Shown piece after piece: positions 22,601 to 33,144 of a DNA stretch of 59,006 nucleotides. Source of the stretch: Gnetum montanum (taxonomy: Eukaryota > Streptophyta > Gnetopsida > Gnetales > Gnetaceae); contig MNCI01027123.1 of NCBI GenBank assembly GCA_015680685.1, forward strand, positions 205,834 to 264,839, in the 5' to 3' direction. Made by a program: the position numbers and the translations under genes. The number at the start of each line of letters is the position of its first letter. Within the stretch, counting starts at the first letter, position 1. The notes beneath the pieces were generated by a model that was not told the origin of the DNA, searched no databases, and saw only the letters and a program-made list of their open reading frames with translations.

Positions 22601-23824
22601 TTCACTTTGAAAATTAGTAGGAAAATAAAGAGTTTTTGAGGAAATTTGAAGTTCATAGAGATTTAGAAAGGCCATCAAAATGAAGAAATAGTCGAAGAGA
22701 GCTAGAAAATTCACAAAATGGAGTTTTTATTAGTAGAAATGATTTGGAGAACTTAAAAAGGAGTGCAAAACTGGACATAATCGACATGAAGCATGAATGA
22801 TTTGAATGCAAAAATGCCAAGGATATAGAACTTAACTAGCCTAGCTAAGAGGTATGCAAGTGGGTCCTCCTCATAGTAGGCTCATGCCTTTAATGCCCTT
22901 ACATACCCTCAAACCAAGGAGTTCATGGGTCCCATGGGTGATTAATTTTTGTGAAAAGTTAAGGACTAAATCCTGTAGCAATCTACCTAAGAATTTTGAC
23001 ACATCAAACTAAGAAATTGAACAAAACATGAAAAATGAGCATTGAGGTGAGTTATGGAAAGCATTGATGGATGAGAGAGAGAGAGAGAGAGAGAGGAACG
23101 AAGTTCCAAATCTTGGTCACATGAAGTCCCTTGTGGATTTCGTGGTTAACTTGACATGATAACATCCATTCTTAGCCCAAATCAAAACCAATTACTTTTA
23201 GTAACTTCACATTGACACTACAAGACCAGCCCATCCCATCAAGACACAAGAGCATTCCCACAAATCAATCACCATTCTTAAAAGAGAAGAAAAGAGATGT
23301 AGGAAGTAATATTGACCTTAGTTAGAGGGGACCTTCAAGCATGGGTAACATGTCTTTCTAGTTCCATAACCAGTGCTTGTAGCTCATTATTTCATATAAA
23401 GGATGTGCTTTGAATCTTCATTATTTGTTATTTTTTTGGAATTTTATATTTTTATTTATTTTTTATGGAAGCCACACCATGCAATGACTTTTAACTTCTT
23501 GTTATTGATCTATAGTTGAATGGTGAGAAATCCATGATAACACTCATGCACCCAAGAGGGTAGGCAAGTATAGAGAGCACCAAATCCCCTTGAAGTCACA
23601 CCCTTGTCTATCCATTTAATCCTTCCCAAGTTTGGAAACTAGCAAGGCTATAAGTTCATCATAAGTTTCCATAAGGAAGGAACTGCATATTTCCAAAATA
23701 AGGAACACCATAAAGTTCTATAGATGGGTGAATGACATGGACTCACTACTTGTTATCATGAAAAAGAAACAATGTTTTAGTTATCAATAAAAAAATTTAA
23801 AGATAAAATCTAGACATTAGGAAT
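22601..23824 (-). other. Element D post-pol tail, non-coding
   Basis: No gene is visible. It aligns with tails of F (48100-49330) and B. Landmarks are GTGGGTCCTCCTCATAGTAGGCTCATGCC (22862 onward), a (GA)n microsatellite at 23073-23095 absent from the other copies, and the CACACCATGCAATGAC block near 23475. Alignment to F stops at about 23819, where the plus-strand LTR K begins. Confidence 0.7.
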
Positions 23825-24689
23825 TGATGATTCATGTTTTGTAGGGTTGTGACATTGGGTATTTGATATTGGGGCATAACCTCTAATGTTGGGAATCCAA
23901 TATTGCTCCTTCAGTGCTAGCCTATAAATAAAACACTTGGATGCATGGTTTGGATATAGAAATATAGAGATAGATAGATAGATTCATAGATTCTAATAGA
24001 ATTCTTATTTTTTTTAGTTTTCAATGCATGCCCACAGTGTGATGTTAAGTGATTGTACAACATCCTTATTCGAGTGTGACGTCCTTGGACACGTTACATG
24101 TTTGGCAATAAAGATCAAGATTACTTCCATCATTGGAGCATCCACTTAGCTTTATTACTATTTTTAATTACTTAAATGCTTACTATTTTCCTTAGTTAAT
24201 GTTATTATTTATTACTCTTTATTACACCTATCATTAAGCAAAAATGAGTACAACTAATCATGAGTGGTTAAGTGTAACTACTTAGTTACCTAGTAGTGCT
24301 ATCATTTGGTATGCCTAGTAATGGTATGCTTGGTAATCTTAGCGGTAGTTGCACAGAGTCCAAGCCATGTATAGAAGGTTAGAAATAGATACTCATCACA
24401 CATAGGCTAGTTAGATTTTACTTTGAATTGTTAATTAGATTAAACAATTAATTTCTTTATTATCATTAGGAATAGCTTAGGGTTAAAAAACATCAAGAAT
24501 CATATGCCTCACTCTGGACTAAATCATACATGATAGAGCTACCACTAGTCCAAGTGGAAAGATAGTGAATTGTGATCAAGGCATAACAATCTAGATGTAC
24601 AACTAGTCCCATCCATGGAATTCGACCAGATCATGCATGAATGCTTGTGATTTGTATGGTTAGATGTAGGGGTACCTCGTTATTCATCA
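23825..24689 (+). repeat. Plus-strand 5' LTR (K) inside element D
   Basis: An 865-bp LTR starting TGATGATTCATG and ending TATTCATCA, followed by a primer site. It holds CCTATAAATAAAACAC as TATA (23921-23936), GGCAATAAAGATC as poly(A) signal (about 24103), a TACCTAGTAGTGC/GGTAATCTTAGCGG pair, and the shared GTATGGTTAGATGTAGGGGTACC end. The left edge interrupts D's tail; the right side continues only about 150-200 bp of leader before D's gag in the opposite strand. Confidence 0.75.
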
Positions 24690-24690
24690 T

Positions 24691-24708
24691 TGGCACCATT
24701 GCCAGGGA
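24691..24708 (+). promoter_or_regulatory. K primer-binding site, tRNA-Asp type
   Basis: TGGCACCATTGCCAGGGA follows the LTR after one base and matches the tRNA-Asp complement apart from G-to-A type changes. It shows that K is a 5' LTR on the plus strand. The leader after it (to about 24880) has no recognisable coding content. Confidence 0.78.
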
Positions 24709-24889
24709 TGGTGCTAGTTATCTAGATTAGTTATATCATACATGATTACTATAAACACATTAAGGATTTATCTTTCAGAAAACATTAAGTCACACACATC
24801 ATTAACTGAAAAAAATATCTCTTTCACAAGGAAGCAGTAATGCATTATATGGAGAGAACATTCATTGGAGAACTAATGAGATATATACT

Positions 24890-26740
24890 AAAGAAAATTG
24901 GAGTAGCTAACCTCATGTAGGGGTTTCATATGTTCATGACCATGACTATGGATTTTGTCATAGCTATTGATAGTAGTGTTGAGGTTGATAGGAGGTCCCA
25001 CTAGGATAGTACTATTGGTTGTAGGATTGCCTATAATTGCCTTGTGGGTAGGGAAATCTCCTAGACTTGTGCTATTTTACAATCTTGGGTTCAAAGCAAA
25101 CGCTCCAAACTCTTGCAGATGTAACAAAATTGGGCAATAGCCCTTTGGATGGTCATATTGGTAGATGTTACATCCATTAGCTTCTTTGGTATTTGAGTCT
25201 ATAACCTCTTCAACTATAATTATTTTTCCATTTTACCGATAAGTGCTCCTAACCATTTCATTGTTCTTTTTCCTCTTCTTGTTTGTATCACTTGATTCTT
25301 ACACTACCTTCTCTCCTATGGTTTTCAAGTAGGTTGCAATGTTTTTGTTCATCAAATCTCACATATTATCCAACCTTGCTTCAATATTAGAAATAGCCTT
25401 TTGTATTGGCAAGATCTATTGTGAAATTAACACATCAATAGCTTCCTCTTTTTCCTTATCATACATATGGACCTCCCTTGTTTGAAGAGTTGGGTCCTAT
25501 TCATATGCCTCAACACGCTCCCTTTTACATAGCACTTCTTCTTCTTTTGCCACTTGTTCCACTAGCCTTTGTATCTGATCGACTCTCAATTCAAATAGTC
25601 ATCCTTGGGTGTAGATCCCAAGGGTCTTCCTTGTTTGGGTACAAAGCCCATCTACGATGTGGAGAAGATACTCCTTTTGAGAAAACCCATGACCTGAACA
25701 TCTATGTAGTAGAGAATAGTATTTTTCCAAGGTGACATCTAAGGATTTATGATTTTCTTGCTTCCATCCTTGGATTTGTTTTCTTAGATTGGACACTCTC
25801 TCATAGGTTGGCATTTTTCATTGAAAAGCTTAAGCATTCTAGACCACTGGTGGATTGAATCCAGCTCTAATGATCTATACCAACTTTTAGCTTCTTTTAT
25901 GAATATCCTAGGGAAGAGCTTAAGCTTTTTCCGCTTACTTTCAATGTTTTGCAAAGTGTAGGCATCCTGGAAGGCCTATCAATGATGTTATAGATTAATA
26001 TTATAGCCTCCCTTAAATTTAGAAATGTTGTTCATAGCAAGCTAGTTGATGTGCTTATCCCTTTGATGCATTTGGGATATTTGAATTAACTCCCTAATCT
26101 AGGTTAGGTCCTTAGTAGCCAACAAGGGTTCATTTGTACTAGACATGTCATGGTGATAATCTATATTTCTATTCATCTAATTGTGACGATCTTGTCTATG
26201 ATCATTTTTATGTCTTTGATTTTTCCCTTGGGTTTGATTTCTATCTTTATCTTTAATCCATAGTGGAGCTCTATCTCTAAATTATATTCATCTTCGTTAG
26301 AACTAGACGTTGAAGATGACAAGGAAGATGAGAAACTAGGAGAATTACCATGGCTCCCATATCTTCCCCATGGTCCCTTGATCTATCTTTTCTAGGTTTA
26401 GAGGAGGTCCTAGGTCTTTAGGCCCTCCTCGTTCTAGGACTTAACTCCATCTCCTCTAGGATTGTCTATACCAGTTGAATGTAGTCCTTGCATGTAGTAA
26501 GGGCGAAAATGAGCATATGAAACTCCTAGTTGAGGTTGTTAAATCCAATTATCTTCAATATAAATCCTATTAGTTATCCAATGAATGTTCTCATCATATG
26601 ATGTGTTATTGGCTCTTTGTAAAGAAGACATGGTTTTAACATGTGTGACATGAAATACTAATATTTCCAAAAAGATAGATCGTCAATATTGTTACTACGA
26701 TCATTTAGTGATTTCACTATTGTTCTAGATAGTGCATGTA
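24890..26740 (-). pseudogene. Element D gag, degenerate
   Basis: Translation of the minus strand gives fragments of the Athila-type gag. In 25599-25814 the motifs are YERVSNLRKQIQGWKQ, YYSLLHRCSGHGFSQKEYL and VDGL..QTRKTLGIYTQG. Upstream near 25870-25960 is SWYRSLELDSI-type sequence, and near 25150-25170 the Cys/His knuckle region. The N-terminal His/Ser-rich part lies near 26150-26450. Stops and frame changes are frequent. It abuts leader DNA of K at its 3' end, so protease and pol are lost. Confidence 0.75.
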
Positions 26741-26750
26741 GCTAACTAAA

Positions 26751-26769
26751 GTCCATAACAATGATGCCA
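26751..26769 (-). promoter_or_regulatory. Element D primer-binding site, heavily decayed
   Basis: On the minus strand TGGCATCATTGTTATGGAC lies one base inside the 5' LTR. It matches the tRNA-Asp complement after C/T and G/A changes at nearly every CpG and CHG site, consistent with age and methylation decay. Position rather than sequence alone supports the call. Confidence 0.6.
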
Positions 26770-26770
26770 A

Positions 26771-27610
26771 TGATGAGTAGCGAGTATACCCTACATCCAA
26801 CCATATGAATCACTAGCATTCACTAAGTGATCTAGTCAAATTTTGTAGCCTTTAGCTCTCCATGTACACTAGGTCTAGGTAGTGAATATCAAGGACGTGA
26901 TCATTGTCTTCTTAGTCTTACTTATGAGATGTAAGTGTATAGTTAAGTGTAACAAAGGCATATGATTTTTATCATTTTATTTTTTATGGTTTAAATCACC
27001 TAAGTGTTAGAAAATAAAGTACTTAAATGGTTAACTAATCTAGTATGTAACTAATGTCTTAACTAATCCTAACATAAGCATCCATTCCCATTTACTGTAT
27101 ACAATCTGAATAATGTTGCAATGTTATTGGGTTACCAAGCGTTAAATGTGCCAAATGTTAACATATGCTTGAAATGTTTGTATTTATGTGCTTTAATTAA
27201 TTGTTAATTAATTAATTAATCTGGCTCATTAAAGTAAATTTCTCAAGTAATAAGCGCATTTAAAGTAAACATTGATCTATTCCCAATTGCTGCAAGTTTT
27301 GTGAAGAAAGCTTGTCTTTATTGTTGGTCACACCAAGGTGCTTAGGTACATTAGTATTCTAATAAAGATCCGTACACTTCTCACTCCTACTATGGGCACT
27401 TAGAAAACATTCTAACTATCAAACAAACAAAATGCAAGAGCTTCGCTAAGACACTAATGAATTGATGCCATAAATACAGCTGATGAGTGCGTATTTGTAG
27501 GAAAAGAAAAACACTGCATCGATAGGGTCACATCAATGCATCAGACCATGCATTGACATGACTACATCGATGGGATCACATCAATGCAACCCAAGGAAGA
27601 TGATTCATTA
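26771..27610 (-). repeat. Element D 5' LTR
   Basis: An 840-bp LTR, plus-strand start TGATGAGTAGCGAG and end ATTCATTA (TCATCA expected). It contains the TTAATTAATTAATTAAT run, AATAAAGATCC and the reversed TATA region TATTTGTAGG near 27494, then four ATCGATG/ATCAATG boxes. It is of the same subtype as 18485-19000. Confidence 0.82.
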
Positions 27611-29170
27611 GAGATGTTATGAAAAACTAGCCAATTTATTCTATCAGATAGCATTGAGTCATAAACTTCTATAAATCTTGGGGTGTACCTATGTTCCACT
27701 TATTTTAGGTTCCAATTCCTTGAGAAACTAGCCACTTTTCCATGTTGACAAGTGAGATAATATGAGTTTGCTATTGAAGTACTAGAACAAGTAAAGCTTG
27801 GTTGAGAAGTCTCTAGCTACCTTGCAACTAATGCTTTTTTAATCAATTTGTTAATTATTATAACTTTTTAGAATTTAAATATTTTTAAATTTTGAATTAA
27901 CTAACTTATCAAAGCTTCATTTATATTGATTAAACTTTATAAGATTAATATAGTCAAATAAAATTGAGAGAAACTAACAAGGTGAACTTTCATAAGTAGT
28001 TGAAAATTTTATAAAAGGAACAAGATTTGTGTGATGGATAGCATGAATTATTTTAACAATAGAAATTATATTACATGTTTGAAAATAAAATTTATAGAAG
28101 TTATATGACTATCTTTGAAATTGACAAAGTTGATGTGGAATAATTTTGTCACTCTAGTTCAAAGCTATGTTTGTGACTATCAAATTGGCACATAGGCTTT
28201 AAATCTACATGTTTCATTGCCTTCAAAAATAAATTTTTTGATCATAAGGTGATAATTAAAAATATACCTAGAACTTGCTATGTTTAGGATTTCCAAACTA
28301 CCACATAGGCTTTAAATTTGCTTTCCCAACATTGAATCTAGTTTCTTTTGGTACAAGCTAGTTTAAGTTAACCAACTAGCCAAAAACCCATGTTCAAAAA
28401 GTTATTTTATTCATCAATAGAGTGCATGTCAAAAAAAAAAAAAAATGACCAACAAGTTAAAGACTTGATATAAAAGTACTAATCATCTAAGGAAAGCACT
28501 TCGCAAAAATAATTTTATCTTATTCATTTACTTTATATTCTTTTTTATTATTATAAAAAATAAAATACCAATGGATATGTGCATTTAATAGTAATGGATA
28601 TGATCACCTTTCACATTAAAAATTATATTGTGTCCTTGAAATTTAATCTTACTACCATGCATGATTTTGTTGCTCAAAATCTAGGTTTTTTAGTGCAAGA
28701 AACAATTTTAATTGAAAACTAGAAATTTTTATTATATTCAGGAAATAACAAAGGATTTTTTTGATGATTAAAAAGCTGAGGAGAAAGTGTGACTATAGAT
28801 TCTACCACACATTTTCAAAGAAAGTTAAAAACATCATTAATTAAATGCCCCAAGGAGATAGGGCTAATTTGAAAGAAAATAAGCAGCACATTATAGTTAA
28901 TGTGGAAGGTTCTAAAATAAATGTGGGATAATACGGAAGGTAAGATGTAATTTTATTTACATAATATTAGATATAATAAATTAGATGTAGAAGCTCATTA
29001 TCTTTTAGTTGCTATTCTCATTGATTATTGGAATGCTATTAGTAAGCTTTGCTAAAGTTTTCATTATCTTAGAATTGAAAGTGAAGGATGGATTCAACTC
29101 CCTTAATAAGAGCGCATCTAGAAATTGTGTAGATTAGAAGTCCTTGAAGATGAGTTACATGAGTTTCTTT
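27611..29170. other. AT-rich DNA of unknown origin, no gene seen
   Basis: This is not alignable by eye to any LTR, gag, pol or ORF3 copy here. There is no long reading frame. It has a 15-base A run (28431-28445) and two related GAAAAACTAGCCA/GAGAAACTAGCCA words near 27625 and 27721. It may be the genomic site into which D and E inserted, or an older unrecognised repeat. Confidence 0.4.
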
Positions 29171-29175
29171 CTTAT

Positions 29176-30187
29176 TTATGAGTGGCGAGGTACCCCTACA
29201 CTCAACCATATGAAACAAGCGTAGCACGCGCGATCCAGTCGAACTCTGCAGACTAAATGCCTACACACCCCATGGAACACTTGGGGTTAATCATTCGTTG
29301 TCTTCCCAAACTTACTTGTAGTTGTCATGGTATATGGTTAAGTAAGTCCAAGGTATATGATTTTTATAGTCTTTTATGGTTTTATCTCCTATGTTATTGA
29401 GGTGAAGGGTTGAGAGAACTAACTAACTCTAACTAATGGACTAAGTCTAAATTAACTAGCGTTAGCATCCGTTCCCACTTACTGTACACACCCTGAACCG
29501 ATGCAACCGCGGCTACCAAACGCTAATTGTTGCTGGGATCACCACGTGTAACGCACGTGCTCGAAGTGGTTGTACTGAGGCACCTAACTAGGAGGAAAGG
29601 GTTGAGAGAATCTATCTAGCCTACATGCGATGAGCAATCGATTCCTTGACTAACCGTACACATATGCCGTGCATGACTACCACTGGGATTACCAAGCATA
29701 GATCCTAGATATGCCACTAGGTTACCAAGTAGTCACACGAGATGCTTGTAATCAAGTCGTACTCATACCGCACGTGATGAGCAGCTGATTCCTTGACTAA
29801 CCGTACACATCCTTAGATGCTCGTAATCAAGTCATACTCATACCATATTCTAGGAAAGAAATAAATAGAAATTAAATAAAATCCTATTCCATGCACTGCA
29901 AAGTTTATCCAATCAAGTTTGTCTTTATTGCCGTACACAGTTGTCTTCAGGTATAATGTTGCTCGAATAAAGATCCGTTCACTCTAGGACTCCTTCTGTG
30001 GGCACATGGAAAATAATCTATCTCTGGAATGATCAAACTGCCAGAGTTTCCCTACTTCTAGACTAGGATGAGGAATAAGGGGAGTGCCACCTCTTATTTA
30101 TAGATTTGGTAACGGACCGTGATATCATATATGCGACATCGTAGGGGACGATGCAATATCGCGGCTCATGCAAATCGCGTCTCATCA
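29176..30187 (-). repeat. Element E 3' LTR (left)
   Basis: 1012 bp. The plus-strand start is TTATGAGTGG (TGATGAGTGG with one change) and the end GTCTCATCA. It includes a duplicated segment: GATGAGCARYYGATTCC..CCGTACACAT begins at 29629 and again at 29776, followed each time by a GTAATCAAGTC.TACTCATACC word. Reversed TATA is at 30091-30102 (CTCTTATTTATAG), and partly decayed GATATC boxes lie at 30118-30165. Confidence 0.92.
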
Positions 30188-30200
30188 TACCCCCATGACT
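30188..30200 (-). promoter_or_regulatory. Element E polypurine tract
   Basis: On the minus strand AGTCATGGGGGTA runs up to the LTR TG. It is the same tract as in A and B. The GTCATGGGGG core occurs twice more in E, at 30761-30770 and 32123-32132. Confidence 0.8.
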
Positions 30201-30325
30201 GAATGAAAACTTGTCCTTGAGTTCCTTACAATAATATCGGGAAGGTATGGAATTATTGAGGGGAATGGAACTAATGGGATGACATGTGAATAGATCATTA
30301 TTACAAGACTTAACAAAACTGGTGT

Positions 30326-30553
30326 TCATGACAACAAGGGTGAACACCTTATTACAATGACATCAGGCCTTAGTTGGCAGCTAAAAGAGAGAGAGAGAGA
30401 GAAAGAAGTGTTGCTGCTGCCAATGCCAAGATTGCACCTTTGTTGTCCATCCATAAGCACACCATTGATCTTGCTCCTTGCATAGCTTCTTCCAGTGCTG
30501 CTCCATTCCATGTGTTTACTCCATATCCAATTCATTGTTTACATTATCGCCAT
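30326..30553 (-). CDS. Small reading frames after the E splice acceptor
   Basis: Where other elements have ORF3, E has only about 370 bp. The acceptor CAG (30554-30556) is followed by ATGGCGATAATGTAA, a 4-codon frame, and then by a 69-codon frame (30326-30535) beginning MNWIWSKHMEWSSTG with a Ser/Leu run encoded by a (CT)n microsatellite (30386-30402). I do not recognise it. The text near 30300-30350 matches the ORF3 3' untranslated end of F, so this looks like a replaced ORF3 whose 3' end remains. Coding is doubtful. Confidence 0.25.
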
Positions 30554-30781
30554 CTGCACACACAACACAATCTTAATTAGCAACGGTAAATGAATCATCA
30601 TGTAATTGATACCTTGCTTCAGTGTAAATTCATTGGCTAGGTTGTGGTATGGTTGATATGGATCTGGGAATATATTAATGATGACTACCAAAGGTGTAGG
30701 GGTTAGGAAAGAATTGAAAAATTCGGGGCTAAGAGAAAATCGAAAAAATCGAGCCCCATACCCCCATGACTAATCGCGAAC
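30554..30781 (-). other. Element E predicted intron with inverted donor copy
   Basis: On the minus strand the conserved exon end CTACCAAAG is followed by GTTCGC (donor at 30781). The acceptor side reads TTGCTAATTAAG, then TGTGTGCAG ending at 30554, then ATGGCG. Length is 228 bases. A 12-base inverted copy of the donor region lies inside (30684-30695 against 30780-30791), with an inner GGGGCT/AGCCCC pair. The GTCATGGGGG word lies 10 bases inside the intron. Confidence 0.5.
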
Positions 30782-32100
30782 CTTTGGTAGTGTTAGAATG
30801 GAGAAAGAAAAGGAGTAAGAAAGATAGATAAAAAGGGACAACTATGACATCGAGGAAATGGATGTCAAGATGGAAATGAACAAAATAAAATTAATTGCAA
30901 AATGTTAAGGGAAAGAATTTAACTAATGCTCCAAATAGGAATGTCAGTGGGTCCTTCCCAAAGCAGGCTCATGCCCTTAGTGCCCTGACAAACCCACATT
31001 CAAAGAGTCCGTAGGCTCTGGGAATGTCATTGGGAACGAGAATTAAAGTCTTGACCACAAGCATTTACCAAAAAGGAAACAATGCGTCAACCAAAATATA
31101 TATACTAATGATACAACCGGCAATGAGGTGAATAATGGAGAGAAGGATAGAGAGAATAGAATGGAATGGAATCCCAAGAACAAGGTGGTGTATAGCCCCT
31201 TGTGTAGTTTATGATTAAAGTGACTTGGAAAATCTCATTCCAACTCTGGCTTCAAAAAAACCACTTCTAGTGACTTTGCATCAATGCATTCGGCTAAACC
31301 ATCCACTTGGGAAACAAGAATGTATCTCCAAAGAGCCACCACCATTCCGACGAAACAAAGGAGAGAATGGGAAGCGAGAAGGGCCTTAGTTAGAGGGAAC
31401 ACTTTTGGTTCCATAACTAGTGCTTGTAGCCCAAATATTTATTCCATCTAAGGGATGTGCTTTGAATTCTCACTTTGTTTTTTTTGTGTTTTGTGTTTTT
31501 ATGCATGAGAACCACACCATGCAAAGACTTTTTGTTTTTATTGTCTTAGCTTCCGATAGTTGGGTAACATCAGAACGACAAGAAAACTAAAGAAGAAAAA
31601 CATCCAAGCATCCAAGAGAATGATCAACACAAAAGCATCAAGTTCCCTTGAAGTCACACCCTTTGCAATCCTTGAGTCCTTCCTTAGTTTGGGAAATACC
31701 CAGTCACTGATTTGTTTAAGTTCTTATTAGAAGGGGATTGTACATTTCCAAGCCGAGAGAGACCATAGAAACTGGTGGATGGATGGATGAAGTAGTCTCA
31801 TTGCCTACCATATCAAAAGAAACATACCTTAGTATCAACATTGTGACTTAAAGGTAAAAACCAAACACTAGCAATCAATATGAAAACAGTTCATACCATC
31901 ATTCCGAATACTTATTATGGGACAAACTTACAGGATGGATCTCACACACACACACACAAAATGGAAAAGTATAACAATGATGTAAAACAAAAACTAGAAA
32001 AGTTAAAGAAAGTTGTAAAACAAAAACTTAGAAAAGTTAAAGAACTTTGTAAAACAAAAATGTGTAAAAAAAAAATCAAAAAAGAACTGAGGGCCCCATA
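30782..32100 (-). other. Element E post-pol tail, non-coding
   Basis: It aligns with the tails of B, D, F and G (for example GTGGGTCCTTCCCAAAGCAGGCTCATGCC from 30949 and the ACCACACCATGCAAAGAC block near 31511). It ends in ACAAAAACT/GTAAAACAAAAAT repeats (31980-32070) that mirror the T-rich tail of A. A (CA)8 microsatellite is at 31943-31958. There is no TATA-like block at the position used in the ORF3-bearing copies, and no gene. Confidence 0.65.
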
Positions 32101-32103
32101 TGA

Positions 32104-33140
32104 TTAGCATAGGTGGCCATCTCCCCCATGACTAAGTTGTAAGGGAGAGATCCAAAATAATGAGTGTTTATTTGAATTTCTAAGAAGTGTCCAACTTCTC
32201 TCAATTGATGATCTTAGATTAAGGGGTGGAAGTTGGCGACGTTCATATTCCAATGTATATATGCTTTTGTTATGGGCGTGGGTTTCCTCAGTTCGTTCCA
32301 TGCATATTTGGTTGCTCCTTCGAGTAGCTGTCAACCACAGGGTGTCTACTACCGATTGTGTGGCTGCTACATACAAGCATTTTTGTTGTAAAGTTTCAAG
32401 GGCACACCTGTTGCATGGAGGCATTTCCTCCATGTCATCACCTGATGAATCACTGTATGTGATGCATGGAACTTTCCTCTTCTCAATCTTTCCACAAATG
32501 TTTATCTTAGAAATTTCCAAGGAAAGATTGCGGATCCTAAGGCATGCATCTACTGTACTTAGTCATGCCCTTCCCATTATAATTGGGAAGTCCCCTTCGT
32601 TGTTGTTCACTTCAATCACCAGGAAAATAGCTGGGTAAGACCAACCACACAGAGTGGTAATGATGTCCTCCATTAATCCCAAGGGAATGGTGATGGACTG
32701 GTCTACCAGCTCTAGTTGAATGTTGCTCTTCTTAAGTTGTGGTAGGTTCCAGGCATGATACATCTCTCGTGAAATTAAGTTGACTCCAGAACCTGAGTCA
32801 AGAAGAGCCCTATGTGGTTCATTTCCGGTGATCTGTAAATAGATTAAGGGACTCCCAGGGTCAGTTAGTTTCTTGAGAAGGTGGCCTACCTTGATCCAGT
32901 CAGTTACGGTATGCGTTAACATAACTGTATGCGTTAAGCTCTGATTTTGGACAGAAGGATGCTTCGAAGTGTTAAACGGTGGAGGAGTGTACATGGGCCC
33001 AACCGCTTGTTGTTGCGAGAGTTTGTCTGGGCTTTTGGTTCTGAAGAAGGGTCTTCTCTTTTTACAGTTGTTAGAACTAACAGTAAGTTGAATATTTACA
33101 GCTCTTGCAGTGTGACGTTACTACGGTTGAGTAGGAAGTT
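32104..33140 (-). pseudogene. Element E aspartic protease fused to pol terminus
   Basis: This is the protease that processes Gag. Motifs in order on the minus strand: LIYLQITGNEPHRALLDSGSG (catalytic DSG), VNLISREMYHAWNLPQLKKSN, LGLMEDIITTLCGWSYPAIFL, DFPIIMGRA, then a single TGA at 32563-32565 where M1 has Trp (TGG). It continues LSTVDACLRIRNLSLEISK, a Cys region PPCNRCALETLQQKCLYVA, and ends SLFWISPLQLSHGGDGHLC with TAA. The last part matches the end of pol in A. It is in the same frame as gag upstream, so gag-pro is one frame. It is the best-preserved protease in the window and would need few changes to be open, but it is interrupted. Confidence 0.85.
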
Positions 33141-33144
33141 CCCC

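Larger units (their letters stand above)
18485..27610 (-). mobile_element. Element D: rearranged minus-strand element without pol
   Basis: On the minus strand: 5' LTR (27610 to 26771), degenerate PBS, gag (about 26740-24890), then in place of protease, RT and integrase a plus-strand LTR with primer site (K), then D's tail, internal TATA, intron, ORF3 and a 3' LTR cut at 18485 by element B. The two D LTR parts are clearly the same subtype over the shared ~500 bp. A possible target-site copy GAGAT follows at 27611-27615; its partner is outside the window. Confidence 0.75.

Noticed and set aside
28431-28445. A15 run as the poly(A) tail of a LINE or processed pseudogene
   Set aside because: No LINE or gene sequence is recognisable next to it and no target duplication is evident.
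30374-30580. Plus-strand frame MAAKRERERERSVAA as a gene
   Set aside because: The Arg-Glu run comes from a (GA)n microsatellite and the frame is antisense to the splice acceptor region of E.
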